Assembly: GCF_001641755.2 (NCBI RefSeq)
Contig: NZ_LRFG02000001.1
Span: 992,001 to 1,056,000, forward strand
Reading direction: 5' to 3'
Length of the DNA: 64,000 nucleotides
DNA from: Microbulbifer flavimaris
GTDB taxonomy: Bacteria > Pseudomonadota > Gammaproteobacteria > Pseudomonadales > Cellvibrionaceae
Shown: one piece after another, positions 17,745 through 25,739 of the stretch
Position numbering within the stretch: the stretch's first letter is position 1
How the letters are laid out: each line of letters opens with the position of its first letter
Translations under genes and position numbers: made by a program
The notes under the pieces: model-generated
Told to the model about the DNA's origin: nothing
Seen by the model: only the letters and a program-made list of their open reading frames with translations
The model's database searches: none

Positions 17745-18677
17745 GTGAGTGAAGCCAACGTACGCGAAAGGTCGCGGCACAGCGGGACAATCCAGCGCGC
17801 CACCCCGCCCTCCCGAAGCGCGGGCGCCACCCATCCCGGCTACAAACGCGAACAGAACGAGGACGCTCTCTGGTCTGATGAAGAGCGTGGTATCTGGGTC
17901 GTCGCCGACGGTCTCGGCGGCCATCAGGCCGGAGAGATTGCCAGCATGACGGTGATCGAGGAGGTGCAGCGCTCCGCGGCCACCGACCGGCACTACGAGC
18001 GCGCCCTGCAGCGGGCCCATGCCCTCCTCCTCGGGGACGAGCAGAACACCGCCAACATGGGCTCCACCGCCGTAATCCTGGCTGAGGACGGCGCTTATTT
18101 TCACCTGTATTGGGTTGGTGACAGCCGCGCCTACGTCTTTACCCCCGATGATGGCGGCGGGGGGCAATTAAAGCAGCTCACCATCGACCACTCCTACGTA
18201 CAGATGCTGGTGGACTCCGGCGCCATCAATCCCCAGGAAGCCGCCAACCACCCCAACCGCCATGTCATCACCCGCTGTATCGGCGGCAGCACCAACCCAC
18301 AACTTGAAATCGACCGTGTCTCCGCCCTCTGGGAACCCGGCCAGCGGCTGCTGCTGTGCAGCGACGGTCTCAGCGCGGAGGTTCCCGCAGAGGAGATCTG
18401 TCGCATCCTGGCCGAAAATCCCGACAACCGGCGCGCAGTGGACCTGCTGATCGCTGCCGCTCTCGATGCCGGAGGCAAGGACAACATCACGGTGCAGGTG
18501 GTAGAAGCACCGGATCAGCCCGCGGACAGCAGAGACTGGCCCTTCGGCAGCTCCCGGAAATCTGAGGGTTCACGCTCAAGCCTGCTGCCCGGTGGGACAA
18601 TGACCCTCGCACTCACGGCAGTAATTTTATTGGTCGTTATCGCCTCGCTCACCGCGTGGCTGCTCGACTCATTCTGA
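17745..18677 (+). CDS. PP2C-type Ser/Thr protein phosphatase, membrane-anchored
   Basis: A 310-residue metal-dependent phosphatase. Metal-binding and catalytic motifs are all present: GYKREQNEDA, VVADGLGGHQAGEIAS, GSTAVIL, WVGDSRAYVF, CSDGLSAEV and GGKDNITVQVV. A single C-terminal transmembrane helix (TLALTAVILLVVIASLTAWLL) puts the catalytic domain in the cytoplasm. The start is GTG; no ATG occurs until residue 67, inside the catalytic domain. The kinase gene starts 17 bases downstream, so the two are one operon and the phosphatase likely reverses that kinase. Confidence 0.93.
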   Translation: MSEANVRERSRHSGTIQRATPPSRSAGATHPGYKREQNEDALWSDEERGIWVVADGLGGHQAGEIASMTVIEEVQRSAATDRHYERALQRAHALLLGDEQNTANMGSTAVILAEDGAYFHLYWVGDSRAYVFTPDDGGGGQLKQLTIDHSYVQMLVDSGAINPQEAANHPNRHVITRCIGGSTNPQLEIDRVSALWEPGQRLLLCSDGLSAEVPAEEICRILAENPDNRRAVDLLIAAALDAGGKDNITVQVVEAPDQPADSRDWPFGSSRKSEGSRSSLLPGGTMTLALTAVILLVVIASLTAWLLDSF

Positions 18678-18694
18678 TCCAGGGGACGAATTCG

Positions 18695-21145
18695 ATGGAA
18701 GTCGTCAGCTCCGGCACTACATCCCTGGAAATCCCGGGCTATCGCATCCTCAAGAAGATCAACCAGGGTGGGATGTCCACGGTATACCTCGCAACCCAGC
18801 GCAGCGTTGGCCGCCAGGTGGCCCTGAAGGTCATGTCCCCGGTGCTCAACGCCGACCCTGTTTTCAGCGAACGCTTTCAGCGCGAAGCCAATATCGTCGG
18901 CCAGCTGTCCCACCCCAACATCGTTGCCATCCACGATATCGGCCGCTACCGCAGCCTCAATTACATCGCGATGGACTATATGCCCGGGGGCTCGCTGTCA
19001 GACAAGCTGGCCAGGGGCATCATGGATCCCATAGAGGCCCTCAATATTGCCCGCCAGATCGCCCTGGCACTGGATCACGCCCACGGCAAGGGCTATGTCC
19101 ACCGGGACCTGAAGCCCGAGAACATACTGTTCCGTGAGGATGGCTCTGCCGTCCTGACAGATTTTGGCGTTGCCCGTGCCATCGCCCGCACCACGCGGAT
19201 GACAAATACAGGCATGGTGGTGGGAACGCCCCATTACATGAGCCCTGAACAGGCCCGCGGTGCCGCCATCGATGGCCGCGCCGACCTCTACAGCCTGGGA
19301 GTGGTGTTCTATGAAATGGTCACCAGCACTGTTCCCTTCCAGGCTGACGAGGCGGTAGCGATCGCCATCAAGCACCTGACTGACCCCATTCCCAGGCTTC
19401 CGGCGCGGCACTCCCTGTACCAGGGCCTGGTCGAGCAGATGCTGGCCAAGGATCCAGCGGATCGGTTCCAGCGTGGCCTGGAGGTGGTGGATGCAATCGA
19501 CCATCTCCTCGCCGCGCTCGCGGGCAAGCCCGCCTCCCAGAACACCCAACTGAATATTCCCTCGGTGGGCCCCTCCAGCCTGATGCGCGCCCTGGTGATG
19601 ACGCTCGGGGGTACACTGGCCGACAAATTTGCCGCGGCCTGGGCGCGGCTGCGGGACAAACCCCTGGACCAGCGCCACCCGCGAGCGGAGCAAGACACGA
19701 TCATGCGGATCCAACAAGTGATCCAGCAGGCTCCGCAGCGCAAGCGCCGTCAGTGGCTCGCGGGGACGGTCGCCCTGGCCAGCCTGGTGGTTGGCGCCCT
19801 CTCCTATGCCGTACTGGGCCCTTACCTGCCCTGGAAGCCCCAGCAAGGCGCGGAACAGCCCCTGCCGGTGGCGGCGGCGCCAGTGGCGGATTCCCGCCAG
19901 GACACCTCAAGCACCCCGACCCTCCCCACCGCGCCGGTGTCTTCGCTGCTGCCAGCCCCGGCTCAATCAGGTCCGGAGGAGACTGAAGCGGAGTCCGCGA
20001 TCGTTCGCCCGCCCCTGGCATTACCACGCCCTGATGCGGCGACAGTGGACACACAGGTAGAGGAGAGCCCGGAGCCCGCGGTACCGGACGACGAAGCTGC
20101 AGTGGCAGCGCAAGAAACCCCGGCGGCAGAGGCGGAACCAGTAGCAGCGGCCACCAGCAAAGTCGAGGAGGCCCCCAAGGCTGACAGCACGCCTGAACTG
20201 CCGCGCCTGAGGATCAACCCGCAACCAAGCGATGCGCGCGTGCGGATCATGAACATCGCGCCCCGCTATCGCTATGGTATGGCACTGTCCCCCGGCCCGT
20301 ACGATGTGGAAGTCAGCAAACCCGGCTATCTCACAGAGCGGCGCTGGATCACGCTCACCGAAGATGACCTGACCTTGCAGGTAACGCTGGATAAGGGCTT
20401 CCCCGCGGGCACAACCCTGCGCAGCCCCCTGGCTGGCGGGGGCAATGGTCCTGAAATGGTGGTAATCGCAGCGGGCAACTTCCGCATGGGCAGTAACCAA
20501 AACCGGGGCACCAGTCCGGCGCAGAAGATTGTGATTGCAGAAGCTTTCGCGATCTCCAGCCACGAAATCACCTTCGATGAATATGAGCGTTTCGCCGCGG
20601 CGACTGGCGCCGCACTGCCCGGTGACAGCGGCTGGGGGCGCGGTGATCGCCCGGTCATCAATGTCGCCTGGGATGACGCACGCGCATACGCGCGCTGGCT
20701 CTCACGGCAAACCGGCAAACGCTACCGCCTTCCCAGCGAGGCAGAGTGGGAGTACGCCGCCCGCGGTGGTGTTGCCGAGCCGTTCTGGTGGGGCGAAGGG
20801 AGCGCAGCAGGCAAAGCGAATTGCCGCCGCGGCTGTGACAGTGAGTTTGTGGGCATTTTCAGAACCAAAAGTGCTCCGGTTGGGCACTATCCGGCGAATG
20901 GTTTCGGCCTGCACGATACCGCCGGTAATGTGGCGGAGTGGGTGCAGGACTGCTACTTAGGGAACCACAGCCGCGCCCGTCGCGATGGTGGACCTGTAGT
21001 GATCGACAACTGCAATCTGCGGGTTGTCAAAGGCGGCTCCATGCGGGAGCCTCTCAGCAATGTAAGCGCCGAATACCGAAAGGGGCTCGACCAGAAAACC
21101 CTCTCCACCGAAGTGGGCTTCCGCGTGGTGATGGAGCTCGACTGA
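18695..21145 (+). CDS. Ser/Thr protein kinase with PEGA and FGE-like domains
   Basis: An 816-residue membrane kinase. Residues 16-280 are a Hanks-type kinase: Gly loop QGGMSTVY, Lys45, HRDLKPEN at 136-143, DFG at 156-158. A transmembrane helix lies near 354-375, followed by a Pro/Ala/Glu-rich periplasmic linker, a PEGA-like domain near 505-565, and a formylglycine-generating-enzyme-like domain (about 580-816) with MVVIAAGNFRMGS, LPSEAEWEYAARGG, GNVAEWVQD and VVKGGSMRE. The cysteines that an active FGE uses after GGS are absent, so this part is probably a binding or sensor module. The ATG at 18695 follows AGGGGACG. Together with the FHA and PP2C genes it forms a phosphorylation switch. Confidence 0.93.
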   Translation: MEVVSSGTTSLEIPGYRILKKINQGGMSTVYLATQRSVGRQVALKVMSPVLNADPVFSERFQREANIVGQLSHPNIVAIHDIGRYRSLNYIAMDYMPGGSLSDKLARGIMDPIEALNIARQIALALDHAHGKGYVHRDLKPENILFREDGSAVLTDFGVARAIARTTRMTNTGMVVGTPHYMSPEQARGAAIDGRADLYSLGVVFYEMVTSTVPFQADEAVAIAIKHLTDPIPRLPARHSLYQGLVEQMLAKDPADRFQRGLEVVDAIDHLLAALAGKPASQNTQLNIPSVGPSSLMRALVMTLGGTLADKFAAAWARLRDKPLDQRHPRAEQDTIMRIQQVIQQAPQRKRRQWLAGTVALASLVVGALSYAVLGPYLPWKPQQGAEQPLPVAAAPVADSRQDTSSTPTLPTAPVSSLLPAPAQSGPEETEAESAIVRPPLALPRPDAATVDTQVEESPEPAVPDDEAAVAAQETPAAEAEPVAAATSKVEEAPKADSTPELPRLRINPQPSDARVRIMNIAPRYRYGMALSPGPYDVEVSKPGYLTERRWITLTEDDLTLQVTLDKGFPAGTTLRSPLAGGGNGPEMVVIAAGNFRMGSNQNRGTSPAQKIVIAEAFAISSHEITFDEYERFAAATGAALPGDSGWGRGDRPVINVAWDDARAYARWLSRQTGKRYRLPSEAEWEYAARGGVAEPFWWGEGSAAGKANCRRGCDSEFVGIFRTKSAPVGHYPANGFGLHDTAGNVAEWVQDCYLGNHSRARRDGGPVVIDNCNLRVVKGGSMREPLSNVSAEYRKGLDQKTLSTEVGFRVVMELD

Positions 21146-21204
21146 CGACAGCCCGGCATAAATGTGCACTTCAGGGGCGGACTGCAACAAAACCAGGATT
21201 TCCC

Positions 21205-21597
21205 ATGGAAACAAGGGCCCCTGTCTTCACAGCAATCGCCCTGGCGGCGCTGGGCGGCTGTGAGGGTCTTCGATTCAATAGCAATTTGGGCCCCTACTCA
21301 GAAGTGCGCATCAAAGCCGCCGCCGTGCGGGAATACACACCAGTGCAGATCGCGCGCTACGACGCCATCACCCTGGGCTTCGTCGAGGCTGCCCAGTGCC
21401 AGAGAAGACCGGACGAACCCAAACCCAATCGCCGCATGCTCGTAAGAGAGCTCAAACAGCGCACCCACAACCTCGGGGGCAACGGTGTCGTCGTTGAGGC
21501 CTGCGGTACGGCCACCGGTGGTTTTGAGGGATGCCAGCGCTATCTGGAATGCCGCGGTGTCGCCTACGCCGTGCCCGGGCGGCAATCCAGGCCCTGA
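21205..21597 (+). CDS. RcsF-like outer-membrane lipoprotein
   Basis: A 130-residue lipoprotein: the signal sequence ends in ALAALGGC, so Cys19 should be lipidated. The mature part has four cysteines in the order AAQC, EAC, EGC, LEC, with the fold signature LVRELKQRTHNLGGNGVVVEAC and a final GVAYAV. This spacing and the neighbouring residues match the E. coli envelope-stress sensor RcsF, in which the four cysteines form two disulfides. It follows the kinase by about 60 bases on the same strand. No rcsB/C/D genes are visible, so the partner may differ; a DUF4156-type lipoprotein is the alternative. Confidence 0.72.
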   Translation: METRAPVFTAIALAALGGCEGLRFNSNLGPYSEVRIKAAAVREYTPVQIARYDAITLGFVEAAQCQRRPDEPKPNRRMLVRELKQRTHNLGGNGVVVEACGTATGGFEGCQRYLECRGVAYAVPGRQSRP

Positions 21598-21621
21598 CGG
21601 GACATACGCGATTTAGCCATT

Positions 21622-23826
21622 TCAGCTCCTGGCTTCAATGCGCCAAACGTTGTGAATTTTCGGGTTGCGCTGGAAATCCCGGTCCAATAGCTCGGCAGAC
21701 AGGTTCTGCACCGAGTACTCCTCCAGAACCTCACCGTCCATTTTGAAGCTGCGCAGGTTGTTGGAGAAAACCAGGATGCCGCCCGGGGCCAGCAACGCCA
21801 TACACTGGCGAATCAGGTCAGCGTGGTCCCGCTGGACATCCAGCACACCGCGCATTTTCGCTGAATTCGAGAAGCTCGGCGGGTCCAGAAAAATCAGGTC
21901 ATAATGCCCGCGGCGATTTTGTTGCGCCGACGCCAGCCACTGCAGGCAATCCGCCTCAACCAATTGATGCCGGTAGGGGTCGAGCTGGTTGCGGCGGAAA
22001 TTGCGCGCTGCCCAGGCCTGATACGTTTTGGACATATCAACACTGGTGCTCTGCGAAGCGCCACCCAGCGCCGCCTGCACCGTGGCAGTGCCCGTGTAGC
22101 AGAACAGATTGAGAAATTTCTTTCCATCTGCCAGCCTGCGGACATACTGCCGCACCGGACGGTGATCCAGGAAAATACCGCTATCCAGGTAGGTCCAGAG
22201 GTCGACCTCCAGTTCCGCACCGTATTCGTTAACCCAGAAGCTGCGCTCGCCCTGTGCTCCGCCCTGTTTCTGGTACTGGCTCGGCTTACTGCCGCCACCT
22301 TTGTGGCTCAGCCTGCGACGCTCCTTGATGCTGATATTTCCCTGCGGGATTTCCAGCACTTCCCGCACTGCGCGGACCAGGTCCCGCAGCCTGCCCCGGG
22401 CCTTATCTTCCTCGATCTTCGCGGGCGGACGGTACTCCTGCAGGTGCGCATACACAGCACCTTCCAACGAACGGTAAATATCCACAGCCGCCGCATATTC
22501 CGGCAGGTCGGCATCGTAAAGGCGGTAACAGTCAATGCCGTTTTTTCGGGCCCATTTTCCGGTCGTGCGCATGTTCTTGCGCAGGCGGTTTGCCACCATC
22601 TGCGCTTCCTCCGAGAGGGGCCGAGATTCCTTCGCGCTCGCTTCTCCAACCTGCTCACGTACCTGGAACAGCAATAGCTGGCTCGGGATGCTGCCGTTAT
22701 ACAGCTGGTATTGCTTGTGTGAACGCAGGCCGGTGGAAAAACCGAGCTCCGGATTGCCGGTAAAGATGCCTACCAGCCAGCCCGGAAACTCCTGTTTCAG
22801 CTGACGACCCAGCTCCGCATAGGTGTCCCGCAGCGCTTCCTGTTCACCCAGGCGCTCACCGTACGGGGGATTGGTCAGCACCAGGCCGGTTTTGACCGGG
22901 CGATGGCTGGGGATCTTGAAGGCGGCCACCGGACGGCAACTCACCCGCACCTGCCGCTCCAGGCCGGCACGACTGATATTGGCTTCGGCGGCAAACAGGA
23001 CTTTGGCATCGGCATCATAGCCGCGGATTTCCGGAAGCTCGCGCTCCAGGCCGGCAGCGCGACGAGCCAGCGCCTCTTCCCGCAATCCGAGCCAGATATC
23101 GCTCTGGTGATTCAGCCAACGCTCGAAACCGAAACTTTCCCGCAGCAGGCCCGGCGCGCAATCCGCGGCCATCATTGCCCCCTCAATCAGTATCGTGCCC
23201 GAGCCGCACATGGGATCCAGCAGCGCCCCGCCCCGGGCAGCGATCTCCGGCCAGCCACAACGCAGCAACAGGGCCGCGGCCAAGTTCTCCTTGAGCGGAG
23301 CGGCACCAATATGCGTGCGGTAGCCACGCCGGTGCAGACTCTCACCGCTGAGGTCAATGGAAATGTCGAGATGATCGCGGTGAAGGCGCAGAACCACGGC
23401 GAGATCAGGATTGTCCCGCTCAACCAGCGGTCGACTGCCGGACTGCTGGCGCAGCCTGTCCACGATGGCGTCTTTGGCCTTCTGCGCACCAAACTGGCTA
23501 TTGCGGATTTCCCGGTTGGTGCCGGAAAACTGCACCCACAGCTTGCCATTGGGGTTGATATGGGCCTCCCAAGGCTGGGCCGCCACGGCCCGATAGAGAT
23601 CCTCCGCATCCGCGATCTTCTCCCGGGACAACTGCAGCAGGATGCGATTGGCCAAGCGACTCCACAGGCATGCCCTGTAGGCCACTTCCAGGGTGCCGCT
23701 GAAGTGGATCGCGGCAGGCTGCTCGCGGGTGACCGAAGCGCCGAGCTCGTTCAGCTCCTTTGCCAGCAGTGACTCAAGCCCCTTCGGGCAGGTGGCGGTA
23801 AAGTCCAGATGTTGGGTTTCGGTCAT
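21622..23826 (-). CDS. rlmKL: 23S rRNA methyltransferase RlmKL
   Basis: A 734-residue bifunctional enzyme. The N-terminal half has a THUMP domain (to about residue 150) and a methyltransferase with DPMCGSGTILIEGA and LTNPPYGERLG, making m2G2445. The C-terminal half is a second, Rossmann-type methyltransferase with NLFCYTGTATVQAALGGA and LDPPSFSNSAKM, making m7G2069. Length is close to E. coli RlmL (702). The ATG at 23826 gives MTETQHLDFTATCPKGLE, the expected start. It is divergent from rmf, both acting on ribosomes; the order rlmKL-rmf-pyrD is shared with Pseudomonas. Confidence 0.95.
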   Translation of the reverse strand: MTETQHLDFTATCPKGLESLLAKELNELGASVTREQPAAIHFSGTLEVAYRACLWSRLANRILLQLSREKIADAEDLYRAVAAQPWEAHINPNGKLWVQFSGTNREIRNSQFGAQKAKDAIVDRLRQQSGSRPLVERDNPDLAVVLRLHRDHLDISIDLSGESLHRRGYRTHIGAAPLKENLAAALLLRCGWPEIAARGGALLDPMCGSGTILIEGAMMAADCAPGLLRESFGFERWLNHQSDIWLGLREEALARRAAGLERELPEIRGYDADAKVLFAAEANISRAGLERQVRVSCRPVAAFKIPSHRPVKTGLVLTNPPYGERLGEQEALRDTYAELGRQLKQEFPGWLVGIFTGNPELGFSTGLRSHKQYQLYNGSIPSQLLLFQVREQVGEASAKESRPLSEEAQMVANRLRKNMRTTGKWARKNGIDCYRLYDADLPEYAAAVDIYRSLEGAVYAHLQEYRPPAKIEEDKARGRLRDLVRAVREVLEIPQGNISIKERRRLSHKGGGSKPSQYQKQGGAQGERSFWVNEYGAELEVDLWTYLDSGIFLDHRPVRQYVRRLADGKKFLNLFCYTGTATVQAALGGASQSTSVDMSKTYQAWAARNFRRNQLDPYRHQLVEADCLQWLASAQQNRRGHYDLIFLDPPSFSNSAKMRGVLDVQRDHADLIRQCMALLAPGGILVFSNNLRSFKMDGEVLEEYSVQNLSAELLDRDFQRNPKIHNVWRIEARS

Positions 23827-24131
23827 ATCGCAAATTCTCAAGACAGATTCGATGCCCGCGGCATTCGATTCCAGGCCGGTGCAGCCGGCCTATACACTTT
23901 GTTTCTATTAAATGACAGTTTCAGACCAAACTGGTCGTTCACACCGGCCACTGGGTTTGCTCTACTGAAACGGTCGGTCGCTACAAGAGAGCGGCAGAGC
24001 GCTGCCATCAGAAGCAGCCGGCACAGATTTTCCGATCGCCAGCGACCCACCATAAGCTTATGAGTAAGGGCAACGATTCTGGCGACAAAACCCTTCACTA
24101 TGCTGAGAGAAGATACCCAATAATATTCCCG

Positions 24132-24157
24132 GCGGAAGAAGCGTCGCCCTCTTCCGC
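24132..24157 (+). promoter_or_regulatory. Stem-loop 1 in the rmf leader
   Basis: GCGGAAGA and TCTTCCGC form a perfect 8-bp stem around a 10-base loop, about 48 bases before the rmf start. If transcribed it would be a stable element of the 5' leader. Confidence 0.5.
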
Positions 24158-24170
24158 TCTGACAACCAGA

Positions 24171-24187
24171 AAAGCCGGCCCGGCTTT
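24171..24187 (+). promoter_or_regulatory. Stem-loop 2 just before the rmf ribosome-binding site
   Basis: AAAGCC and GGCTTT pair around GGCCC, three bases upstream of the GAGG that serves rmf. The position could affect mRNA stability or ribosome access; that role is inferred. Confidence 0.5.
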
Positions 24188-24204
24188 AGCGAGGTGCCAA
24201 TTCG

Positions 24205-24456
24205 ATGAAACGCCAAAAACGTAACCAGTTGGAGAGAGCCTTTTGCAAAGGTTATCAGGCAGCGTCCGAAAACAAACCTCAGGACATTTGTCCTTACATT
24301 AACGGGCCGCTCCATCAAGAGTGGGTCAATGGCTGGCGCGAAGGGCGTGAAGATTACTGGAACGGGTTTGGAGCGTCTGCAAAGGCGCAAAAACTGGAAA
24401 CCTATCGCAATTTTTCCGCTGAGAACCACCACCCGGACGGCTGGCGAACCGCCTAG
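24205..24456 (+). CDS. rmf: Ribosome modulation factor, extended form
   Basis: An 83-residue basic protein whose first 50 residues (MKRQKRNQLERAFCKGYQAA, then CPYINGPLHQEWVNGWREGRED) match RMF, which dimerises 70S ribosomes into inactive 100S particles in stationary phase. E. coli RMF has 55 residues; here about 28 extra C-terminal residues follow (WNGFGASAKAQKLETYRNF and a short tail), as in some pseudomonad relatives. The start ATG has GAGG ten bases upstream. A 9-bp hairpin follows the gene. Neighbours rlmKL and pyrD are as in Pseudomonas. Confidence 0.95.
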   Translation: MKRQKRNQLERAFCKGYQAASENKPQDICPYINGPLHQEWVNGWREGREDYWNGFGASAKAQKLETYRNFSAENHHPDGWRTA

Positions 24457-24488
24457 CCGCAGGAGCCTGTGACACCGCTCAGTGGAAA

Positions 24489-24512
24489 GTGCCCGGCCAG
24501 TCCGCCGGGCAC
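24489..24512 (+). terminator. Hairpin downstream of rmf
   Basis: GTGCCCGGC and GCCGGGCAC form a 9-bp stem with the six-base loop CAGTCC, 32 bases past the rmf stop. The sequence after it (ATCTCGTCTT) is only moderately T-rich, so termination may be partial. Confidence 0.6.
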
Positions 24513-24646
24513 ATCTCGTCTTACCGACGTCTTACCCAAGCTGCCTGCTGGCTAACAGCAAAGGCATGCCAGCGCTCTCTCGGGGGCCAGAGGCATGAGC
24601 TGCACAGCCTTTAAGTACGGCTTACTTCGGGTGTCAACGTAAACTC

Positions 24647-25684
24647 TCAGGCCTGCGTCGTTTCGCGACGGGCCAGCGCAATGGCGTCCGCGGCCTCTCT
24701 CACCAGTTCCGGTCCCCGGTAAATCAGGCCGGTATAGATCTGCACGGCGGTCGCGCCCGCACGCACCTTCTCCGCCGCGCTTTCCCCGTCCATGATGCCC
24801 CCGACACCGATGATCGGCAGCGCCCCGTTGAGCTCTTTGGCCAACTGGCGGATTACACGGGTGGACTTTTCCCGCAGCGGCTTGCCACTCAGGCCGCCCT
24901 GCTCATTCCCGTGGGGCAGCTTCTCCACCGGGGATTTGTCGATGGTGGTGTTGGTCGCAATCACGCCATCAATCTCGTAACTGCGCAGCGCCTCGGCGAT
25001 CTGGGCAATGGCATCGTCATCCATATCCGGCGCAATCTTGACCGCCAGCGGTACGTAGCGATCATTCGTCGCGGCCAGCTGCTGCTGCTTTTCCTTGAGC
25101 GTGCCCAACAATCGGTTGAGGCTGTCGCCGAACTGCAGATCCCGCAGTCCCTTGGTATTGGGCGAGGAGACATTGGCGGTGATGTAATCCGCGTAGGGAT
25201 AAACCTTCTCCATGCACAGGCAATAATCGTCGGCCGCCCGCTCTGCAGGGGTATCGAAATTCTTGCCCACATTGATCCCCAGCACACCGCCGTAGCGGCG
25301 CCGGCGCACCCGGCTCACAAGGTAGTCCACACCCTCGTTGTTGAAGCCCATCCGGTTGATGATGGCCTCGGCCTCTTCGAGACGAAATACCCGCGGCTGC
25401 GGATTACCGGGTTGCGGTCGCGGTGTCACGGTACCCACCTCGACAAAACCAAACCCCATAGCCCCCAGGCCGTTGAATGCCTGGGCGTTCTTGTCCAGCC
25501 CCGCGGCCAAACCCACCGGGTTCGGCAGCGTGAGCCCCATCAGTTCCACCGGATCATCCGCGACGGGCCTTGTGAACAGGGACAAAAGGCCGAGTCTTTC
25601 CGCAGCGCCAATGCCGTCGATGGTCAGGTGGTGCGCCCGCTCCGGATCGAGCGCAAACAGGGCTTTTCGCAGGGTCGAATACAT
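24647..25684 (-). CDS. pyrD: Dihydroorotate dehydrogenase, class 2
   Basis: A 345-residue FMN enzyme that oxidises dihydroorotate to orotate in pyrimidine synthesis and passes electrons to quinone at the inner membrane. The N-terminal helical quinone-binding part ([20 protein letters not shown]) marks class 2. Further motifs are [17 protein letters not shown], the catalytic-serine loop [24 protein letters not shown], and the phosphate loop [21 protein letters not shown]. Length equals the family norm. It is convergent with rmf and sits about 55 bases downstream of the glutamate dehydrogenase gene on the same strand. Confidence 0.96.
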   Translation of the reverse strand: MYSTLRKALFALDPERAHHLTIDGIGAAERLGLLSLFTRPVADDPVELMGLTLPNPVGLAAGLDKNAQAFNGLGAMGFGFVEVGTVTPRPQPGNPQPRVFRLEEAEAIINRMGFNNEGVDYLVSRVRRRRYGGVLGINVGKNFDTPAERAADDYCLCMEKVYPYADYITANVSSPNTKGLRDLQFGDSLNRLLGTLKEKQQQLAATNDRYVPLAVKIAPDMDDDAIAQIAEALRSYEIDGVIATNTTIDKSPVEKLPHGNEQGGLSGKPLREKSTRVIRQLAKELNGALPIIGVGGIMDGESAAEKVRAGATAVQIYTGLIYRGPELVREAADAIALARRETTQA

Positions 25685-25739
25685 GGTGGTCCTTTGTCTT
25701 CACTCGCACAGGCTCCCTGCCCTGAGGCCGGGATTGCCG

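Larger units (their letters stand above)
23827..24204. other. Divergent region between rlmKL and rmf
   Basis: About 380 bases without a gene. The half near rlmKL shows no recognisable site; the half near rmf contains two hairpins described separately. Promoters of both genes must lie here. Confidence 0.5.

Noticed and set aside
16484-21145. Part of a type VI secretion cluster
   Set aside because: FHA, PP2C and kinase genes are present, but no tss gene (VipA/B, Hcp, VgrG, ClpV) occurs in the window.
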